Assembly (NCBI GenBank): GCA_016647705.1
Contig: CM028328.1
Location: 9,151,614-9,215,613, forward strand
Direction: 5' to 3'
DNA: 64,000 nt
Source: Eucommia ulmoides
Lineage: Eukaryota > Streptophyta > Magnoliopsida > Garryales > Eucommiaceae
How positions within the stretch are numbered: position 1 is the stretch's first letter; every line of letters starts with the position of its first letter. Positions 57,561 to 64,000 of this stretch are shown here, piece by piece. The position numbers and the translations under genes are program-made. Below the pieces are notes generated by a model, which was not told the DNA's origin, did not search any database, and was given only the letters and a program-made list of their open reading frames with translations.

Positions 57561-57695
57561 TAAATTGTTTCCTTTTCATTTTATTGTTTCCATATTTTAA
57601 TATTGTGTTTCCTTTGTAATTCATCTCTCATCTTATATAAGTAGTGAAATTTGAATTAATAATAATATATAAGTCATTTTCTCTTATTCTTTATA

Positions 57696-57707
57696 TGGTA
57701 TCAGAGC
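57696..57707 (+). promoter_or_regulatory. Primer-binding site of the small copia element
   Basis: TGGTATCAGAGC, the initiator-Met-tRNA type primer site used by plant copia elements, directly downstream of the LTR end. Confidence 0.75.
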
Positions 57708-58525
57708 ATTAGATCAAAAAAATAAAAAATAAAACCAAGCCGCTTATAGAGAGAGAAAGTTTATAGCCGCCGTCGGTCTTCATAGCCTCTGGCTACGAAC
57801 TCCGACACTGCCGTGAAACAAATTCTCTTATCCAATTTTCAATTTTTTTCCTTACTATTTGCTCTTTTGAAATACCCACTTCTCTCTCTCATTGTCTTTC
57901 TCCTACTTCTTCTTTTCCCTCTCCATGGAATTCTACCCTGTTTCAAATCCTCAGCCGACTAATTGGCCTTTGTCCTTGTTTGCTCTCTCAACCATCAACT
58001 TCCACCACCACCAATTCCAAAAAGGTTTTGGATCTCCATAATCACAGAATTAAGATGCCAAGGAACTGCTGTCCTATTATAGACCATTATCACCAAGATT
58101 AGGTTGTCAACTTCGATATAAACTTTGCGCCAACCATGCTCATATTGGTATGGATACTATTGAATCCCTCTCCCCCTATATCTACAGACCCAAATCGAGG
58201 CCGAGACCTGCTACTAATCCTCACTCTCGTCGGTCGATTCCCTCTACTCCCTCTCTCTTTATAATCGATTTCTCTTTCTGTAATCCCAAATCTATCGAGT
58301 CGTCACTCCTCTGTTCCCTTACTTCTTCCTCGTCTACGATCTCTCACCCTCATCAATCTGTCGTTGTCTGCCTCTCACTCCTCAGCCGTCTACTCGCTTC
58401 TCTTCTCCTTCACCATCTGCGATTTCCCTCCCTCCTCAAGTTATCACCACTGCCCGCCGCAGTCTCCCCTTCCTCACACCAAAACCCCCAGCCACTGTTA
58501 TCAAACACCCCCAACACCACTCTAA
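57708..58525 (+). other. Internal region of the small copia element
   Basis: C/T-rich. 58150-58566 (+) is a 138-codon open frame starting MDTIESLSPYIYRPKSRPRP and rich in Ser/Pro; no family recognised. It may be a captured host fragment or part of a lost gag, but there is no evidence for either. Confidence 0.3.
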
Positions 58526-58859
58526 CAGTTCGTTTGGTTGAACGGAATAAAACGAGGGTGGAATGAAATGGAAGAATGAATGAAATGGAATTGTCAATAG
58601 AATCACTATTCTATTCTCTTGATTGGTTGATATGGAATGAGAGAATGAATAGAATAGTGAAATATAGTAAAATTCCGATTATGTTTTTATGAAATTATTA
58701 TTTCATTCTCTTGTTTGGCTGGTATGAAATGAGTGAAAGAATTGAATGAAATATAATAAAATTCTCATTATACCCTTATTACAAAATTTTATTATATTTC
58801 ACTATTTTATTCCTCCCTCATTTTATTATATTTTACTATTCCATTCAATTTTAAATTTA

Positions 58860-59512
58860 TATTCTCTAATTTCAGTTTCTGTTCTCAATTTTCAGTTTCT
58901 ATTATCTAATTTTTGTTTCTATTCGCAATTTTCAGTTTTCGTTATCAATTTTTCGTTTTCTAATTTTCTGTTTTTGTTCTCAATTTTCAATTTATATTCT
59001 CAATTTTTTGTTTTTGTTTCTATTCTTAATTTTTAGTTTTTATTCTCAATTTTCATTTTTTATTCTCAATTTTCTGTTCTCTAAGGCCCCGTTTGGTAAC
59101 CGTTTCCATTCCAAAAATTTCCATTCCATTCCTAGATTTTTGGGAATTCTGTTTGGGAATAGCGTTTGGTAATTTTTGTTTCCGTTTCCATTTCATTCCC
59201 ATTTGAGAATTGTGCTAACTTTTTTCTTAAGAAATGAGAAAAAAAAATATATTTCTCATTATTCCCATTCCATTCACAAAACACACGGTCACTGTTCACC
59301 TGCCGGCTGACCACCGTCCGCTGCCGCTGGCCATCGTCCGGCAGGAAACTTTTCGGCCACTGTCACCCACCCGCCACCGCTGTACGGACGGCGTTGGAGC
59401 CACCGTCGTCCGGCCGTTGCCGGTGCCTGCGCCAAAGCCACTGCCGTCCGACCAAAAAAAAAAAAAAAGAAAGATTTTAGAATAAAATCGTTACCAAACA
59501 CAATTCTCTTCC

Positions 59513-59559
<47 letters not shown>

Positions 59560-59945
59560 ATCGTTACCAAACGCGATTCTACTTCCAAGAAGAAAACAAA
59601 ATTCTCATCTCATCCCATTCTCATCCCACTGCTGGAATGGAAACAGAAACGGTTACCAAACGCCACCTAAATTTCTGTTTTTGTTCTCAATTTTTAATTT
59701 ATGTTCTCAATTTTCTGTTTTTGTTCTTAATTTTTATTTTTTGTTCTTAATTTTCAATTTCTGTTCTCAATTTTATGTTATCTGATTTTATGTTTTTATT
59801 CTCAATTTTTAGTTTATTTTTTCAATTTTCTGTTTATGTTCTCAATTTTTTGTTTCTATTCCCAATTTTCTGTTCTCTAATTTCTATTTATGTTATCTAA
59901 TTTTTGTTTCTGTTCTTAATTTTTAATTTTTATGCTCAATTTTCA
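58860..59945. repeat. T-rich minisatellite, interrupted at 59085-59667
   Basis: Repeats of about 18-22 bp (TTCTGTTCTCAATTTTCAGT and variants with Aat/Gtt changes) fill 58860-59080 and resume at 59671-59945 after the MITE. The MITE's TAA target lies in the repeat. Confidence 0.75.
59085..59667. mobile_element. PIF/Harbinger-like MITE, copy C
   Basis: Ends GGCCCCGTTTGGTAACC and GGTGGCGTTTGGTAACC (right, other strand), flanked by TAA (59082-59084, 59668-59670). Close relative of copy B (56923-57560), sharing the first 110 bp, the GC-rich core and the last 150 bp. A long poly-A run lies at 59514-59557. Confidence 0.88.
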
Positions 59946-60061
59946 AGGGTTTAAATACAAGGATTATTATGTAATTTAGGATGTTGATTCCATTGGGTTG
60001 GAATCTCATTCCACCCTATCTCAAATGGAATTTCATTCCATCCTAGACACAACTCCAAACA

Positions 60062-60444
60062 TTTTATCTTGAAATCGCAGAAACTACCTCACTAGTTTCC
60101 AAAATTCATTTTTCTGCCCAAGTTTCTTAAAAAAAAAAAAAATCCTCTGTTTTTTCCCCCCATAAAATACACCCACCGAACCCCATTTTTCTATTAGATG
60201 AACTCCCCTGTTTTCCTGTGTAACTTCGGTCAAAATTTTTACTCACTGACGTGCCCCAACCCACATGCAACATTCTATATATTTTTCCTTTGGGTTTTCC
60301 TCTTAAAATTCTCACGCACGCACGATATATCTATCAGTGTTTCTCTTATCGTTTGAATATTTGTGGTTTATTATATTTGTGGTCCATCTCTGTCTCTCTC
60401 TCTCTCTCCTAAATTAAAAATTCGTCTTCCTACAGATTTCAACC
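60062..60444 (+). other. Possible promoter and leader upstream of the 60445 frame
   Basis: 'ttctatatatttttcc' at about 60272 and a CT-rich leader ('tctctctctctctcct', about 60394-60409) in front of an ATG at 60445, like the 5' end of an ordinary plant gene. Not proven. Confidence 0.3.
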
Positions 60445-60750
60445 ATGGCAATTTCTGCTACATCGCAAATAACTCCCATCAACTACAACGCTCCTCCGAC
60501 TTACAAGATGCAGCAGTTGAGGGGCCTCTGCAAGTCAGAAGTTTGTGTCTGCTGCAAAATACTTGTTTGGAGAGACAACGCTTATTACGTGCTACATCGA
60601 GTCCCTAGATGTTCCAAGAAGGCGCTCCAACGAGCCTCCCAGCAACCAGACGCTGACAACACCAAGCCTCTAGCCCGAGGCTCATTTTCTTCTACTCAAG
60701 AACAAGATTGGACTCTCCTACCGGAGTTTCATCTTGCGGGAGCATGTTAG
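60445..60750 (+). CDS. Orphan open frame ending in the 3' LTR, unknown
   Basis: 101 codons beginning MAISATSQITPINYNAPPTY, with a Cys-containing part (CKSEVCVCCK) and VPRCSKKALQRASQQ. No family recognised. The last sense codons run through the PPT, and the stop TAG is base 4-6 of the 3' LTR (TGTTAG at 60745). Codon composition is less AT-rich than its surroundings, and a promoter-like leader precedes it. It may be a host gene first exon captured by, or truncated by, the copia element. It could also be chance. Confidence 0.3.
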   Translation: MAISATSQITPINYNAPPTYKMQQLRGLCKSEVCVCCKILVWRDNAYYVLHRVPRCSKKALQRASQQPDADNTKPLARGSFSSTQEQDWTLLPEFHLAGAC

Positions 60751-60966
60751 AATATACCTTAAGTCACCGAGTTCACCCATCGAACCGAGTTCACCTATTA
60801 CCAATTTTCATAATATCATTTTTTTTATTTAATTAGTATTAAAGTTATTTCCTTTTCATTTTATTGTTTTTATATTTTAATATTGTGTTTTTTTTATAAT
60901 TCATCTCTTCTCTTGTATATGTAATGAAGTTTGAATCAATAATAATATATAAGCCATTCTATATCA
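60745..60966 (+). repeat. 3' LTR of the small copia element
   Basis: 222 bp, starting TGTTAGAATATACC and ending TTCTATATCA. It matches the 5' LTR pieces 56867-56922 and 57561-57695 and, inverted, 56720-56866. Confidence 0.75.
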
Positions 60967-63243
60967 TGTGAGAAACTTTCTCATTAATTCTAATTTTTTA
61001 AAATTCTTAAAACAAAGCAAATATATCGTTTATGTTCCTAAATTTCTCTTTCAGTTCTAAATTTGGGAAATAAGAAAAATTCAAATATAAGGACAATAAA
61101 ACGAACTATAAAATATGAATGTTCCTATATTTTTTAAATTCCAAATTTTATACTTTATTACTGTGTACTTATGCTTTCATTTTATCCGATGCTACTATCT
61201 TGTTTTTCTTATTATATGGAAATGGGTACAATAAATTAATCCCAAAATTTTGAGAGTAAAAATAAGAATTAGAGAGTAAAAATACAAACCAAACATGACC
61301 TTATTTTACTAATTACATAGAAATGGACTTGGTAATGTGGATAAGAATAAGAATATGCGCCGAAAGAAAGGATCATTTCGATAAAAGACATCCAAGTTGT
61401 ATAATGTTTTATTTGCTATTCCGATCGTGATTTTCTTATTCCTTGAGAAAAAGGTGACTTGGGTAAGAATTAGAATTTCCGCCAAACTCTATCCAAAAAA
61501 AAAAAAAGAACATAGAATATTATATTTTATATATAGCAAGTAGTTGTCCTAAAGTAGTGCATTCTTGACTCATTTGACTGGCTACATGCATGTAAGTCGC
61601 CCCAGTCGGTCCGCCGTGCCACTTCCTTTTTTCATCAACATCATTAAAAGTAACATTTTGTTGTCGGAATACACGCCTCTTCGGGTTGTTTTTCCACCGG
61701 TTATTATTAAATGGAATTAAATACCATTCTATCTTTATCACTATAAATTTAACCTTTTGATGGCAAAAAATTTCCGGGACCCCTTATCCGACCACCTTAT
61801 TTTAATATTAAAATTACTAAATGATACCAAACAATTTTCAATGCTCGATCTTTTTAAAATAAATGGTCTAATTAGTCCATGTTAAAGTATTATTACTTTT
61901 TATTCTTGATCAATTACCATTTTCGTTAATGCGCATATTTTAATTTGCGAAGCGATTATCATATGTATGTATAAGAAAAATAATTCTAAATTATCATATG
62001 TTCGTCCTAAATATTATTTTTGTCGTCAAATTATACATGAATAATCGCTGTTTTGTTGTCTTTAAAATGAGATATCTATAATTTTTTAAACATTTGATAT
62101 AAATCTATGTTATGTTTAATATGATATGCGTTATAAGATGAAAAAATATATTATTACATTTGTCTATTGTTGTTATATATAATGTGAAATACTTGTAAAA
62201 TAAGATATATATATGTCTCTCGTAAAACACATAATCATAAGTCATAACAATCGTTTTTGTTTGGATGCTGAATATAAAATTCGTTAACTAAAACGTTTGC
62301 TATTTGTGAAAACTATTTATTTTTTTAATGTAACAAAAATTATTAAAATATGCCGATCTTTCGAAATATTTTGGTCATGAATTTTTTGGTCTTTTTAAAA
62401 GTGGGATTAAACAGTTCAAAATTAGGATTGTACAGTTCTAAAAGTTAAATCAATGGGATTAGTTGATTTAACCGTAAACAATTGGTATTAATTGATAATA
62501 ATAATTCCTAAATTTTTTACCTCTATTTATTTTTCAAAATTTGGTGTATAAAATGTTGTCTACTTTTTTATTGGATGAAATCGGATAAGAAGGAAGAATG
62601 TCTATCTTCTCTCTTTTTTTAATGAAAAAAAAAATCTCTCACATATTTTTTTTTATTAAACATTTCATATTTTTTTTTCTATTAATAAACAACCCCATAT
62701 TTTTTTCCCAATTTATTAAATATTATAATTTTTTGTAATATTTTATACCACGTGAATAGTTAATTTATAGTTATTTTTAAAGGGGAAAAAATAAATTTGA
62801 TCAAAATTTAATATTACCCAAAAATTTAGAACAAACTGAAAAGGTTGCTTCTACCAAATTTTTTAAAAATAATTATTAATTCAAAAAACAAATTTCAACA
62901 AAATCAGAAACATGATAATCGAAATGTTTCTAACTTTAACTATAAAAGAAACATTTTTTTTTCCGAAAAATGAAATATCAAAATTGATAATCTCAACCAG
63001 ACATTTGGAAAAAAAAAAAGTTTATTTCAAATTGTAATTGAATTTAGGGCAAAATGCGATTTTGATCCTCCAACTTATAAGTTGTTTTTATGTGGTCTTC
63101 CAACTTGAGTATCTAATAATCAAACCGTTCAGCATGTTGCCATTATCCTCTGTGCCCCTTCCATTAAGAATTATACTTTACACCGTGTACTTTTAAAAAA
63201 TAATACTTTATCTCCATATACTATTAAACTCAAGACTAAATCC

Positions 63244-63276
<33 letters not shown>

Positions 63277-63539
63277 CGCGCGCACATACACATATGTAGG
63301 ACAAATATCAGTTTAGATCCTTTAAGTATTGACATATTTGTATGTAGTATAACAACTTTATTTCGTTCCGGTTTAAACCCTCTATATATGTAATTGGATT
63401 TAGAAAATTCATTTGTTAGTTTTTTCATCCAAACTGGATGGAAATGACATCGTGTGTACATCATGTGAACTTTTATAATAAATAGACCTTGTACACAAAT
63501 TCTTTTTATGAATGATAGGACATCCACATCACCTGGTAG
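60967..63539. other. AT-rich intergenic region
   Basis: No gene recognised. The frame at 63171-63527 (minus) spans a (TA)n microsatellite (63246-63274) and is not a gene. 63046-63120 ('gggcaaaatgcgattttgatcctccaactt') resembles an end of a common plant repeat, and 63300-63380 has 'gtttagatcctttaagta', perhaps its degenerate partner; ends cannot be fixed. Confidence 0.4.
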
Positions 63540-64000
63540 TAGGGGTGTGCGGCGGTCGGGTTGGGGCGGTTTAGGCTAAAACCGCAGACCGAACCGTTAC
63601 TGTGCGGTTTGCACTACTTTAAACCGTTGGTCACCCACTAGTGTGCGGGTTGGGGCGGGTTGAAGTGTGCGGATTGACTACTTCAAACCGTAAACCGCCC
63701 AATAGTATGCGGTTTAAGATTAGTTACGGTTTGGACTAATAAATATTGCTAAAAGGCAAACAAATCATAACATTACTAAAACGTGCAAAAAAAAAAATTA
63801 TCATAAAATTACAATAACAAAAAAATAGAAAAAAATTACAAACGTAAAAAATAAATCAAAAGATGCAAGCTCACTATTACAATCTAATTAATAATTAACT
63901 AAACAACTAAATAAAGATACCGAACACAATAATTAAAAAAATGAAATACATGAAACATATTCTATATATTCAGAAATAGAAACACGAAACAGAAACAGAA
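63540..64000. mobile_element. Non-autonomous hAT element, left part, cut by the window edge
   Basis: Starts TAGGGGTGTGCGG, the same terminus as the hAT element at 10109 (TAGGGGTGTGCAT), followed by 'gggttggggcggttt' and 'accgcagacc', 'ggtttaaactaacc'-like repeats shared with it. The right end is outside the window. Confidence 0.6.

Larger units (their letters stand above)
58526..60061. mobile_element. Probable MITE hosting a minisatellite, split by MITE copy C
   Basis: Left end 'gttcgtttggttgaacgg...gggtggaatgaaatgg' and right end '...gaatttcattccatcc...caactccaaac' are imperfect inverted repeats sharing GTTTGG near the tip and GGAATGAAAT inside. Outer trinucleotides are TAA and TTA, not identical. 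Its middle is the T-rich minisatellite at 58860-59080 and 59671-59945. Confidence 0.45.
56867..60966 (+). mobile_element. Small non-autonomous copia-type LTR element, with nested MITEs
   Basis: 5' LTR (about 56867-57695, split by a MITE) and 3' LTR (60745-60966) share 'catttctttatttaattagtattaa', 'ccttttcattttattgttt', 'aatattgtgtttc', 'aataataatatataag'. TGGTATCAGAGC directly follows the 5' LTR (57696-57707) and 'cttgcgggagca' precedes the 3' LTR, the usual copia PPT. No gag or pol domain; without MITEs the inside is roughly 1 kb plus a captured piece near the 3' end. The first 45 or so bases of the 5' LTR are missing and replaced by an inverted copy, so no target duplication can be checked. 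Confidence 0.75.

Noticed and set aside
63171..63527. 118-codon minus-strand frame
   Set aside because: It spans a (TA)n microsatellite, translated as an Ile/Tyr run, and has no homology I recognise.

Overview
The window is nuclear DNA of a flowering plant. The two real host genes have plant-specific families and a plant exon structure, intergenic DNA is AT-rich, and about two thirds of the sequence is retrotransposons, MITEs and other transposons of typical angiosperm type. I cannot name the species.

Host genes. At the left edge (31-4618, +) lies a three-exon 2-oxoglutarate/Fe(II) dioxygenase of the DAO (dioxygenase for auxin oxidation) type, apparently intact; its introns hold a SINE-like unit and a large palindrome-rich insertion. 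Next (7092-8879, +) is an intact intronless cationic amino acid transporter of the CAT5 type. At 53418-54108 (+) lies a broken RING-finger gene with two frameshifts and a lost zinc ligand. I found no other convincing host gene.

Nested stack, 9.2-31.3 kb. Target-site duplications (TSDs) let the insertion order be read. A hAT element (TSD ATTGGTTC) was split by a Ty1/copia element on the minus strand (9234-30666, TSD CTAGG). That was split in its pol region by a Tekay/Del-like Ty3/gypsy derivative without gag-pol (12541-27238, TSD CGTGT). That in turn was split by a minus-strand Tat/Athila-like element (16195-23723) carrying only a 'putative plant transposon protein' gene. A Tourist MITE and a second hAT element sit in the copia 3' LTR.

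Young Ty3/gypsy element, 33.35-46.40 kb. The two 680-bp LTRs differ at only about seven positions by eye and are flanked by AATTC. A single-frame gag-pro-pol (34103-39976) is interrupted by two TAGs, the first followed by a CARYYA-type readthrough context. Behind pol, on the opposite strand, is a four-exon gene (42957-40416) with its own TATA box; the exon phases fit exactly, but two premature stops interrupt it. A 22-copy, 99-bp minisatellite separates that gene from the 3' LTR.

Right part, 46.4-64 kb. AT-rich intergenic DNA is studded with PIF/Harbinger-like MITEs (48563, 50049, 51024, 56923, 59085), a Mutator-like element with a 9-bp TSD and internal palindromic repeats (54411-56189), a solo-type copia gag remnant (49793-49984), and a small non-autonomous copia element (56867-60966) whose 5' LTR faces an inverted LTR copy, forming a large palindrome. 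A partial hAT element runs off the right edge.

The host genes show no functional link to one another. The most unusual content is the architecture of the young Ty3/gypsy element and the nested stack.
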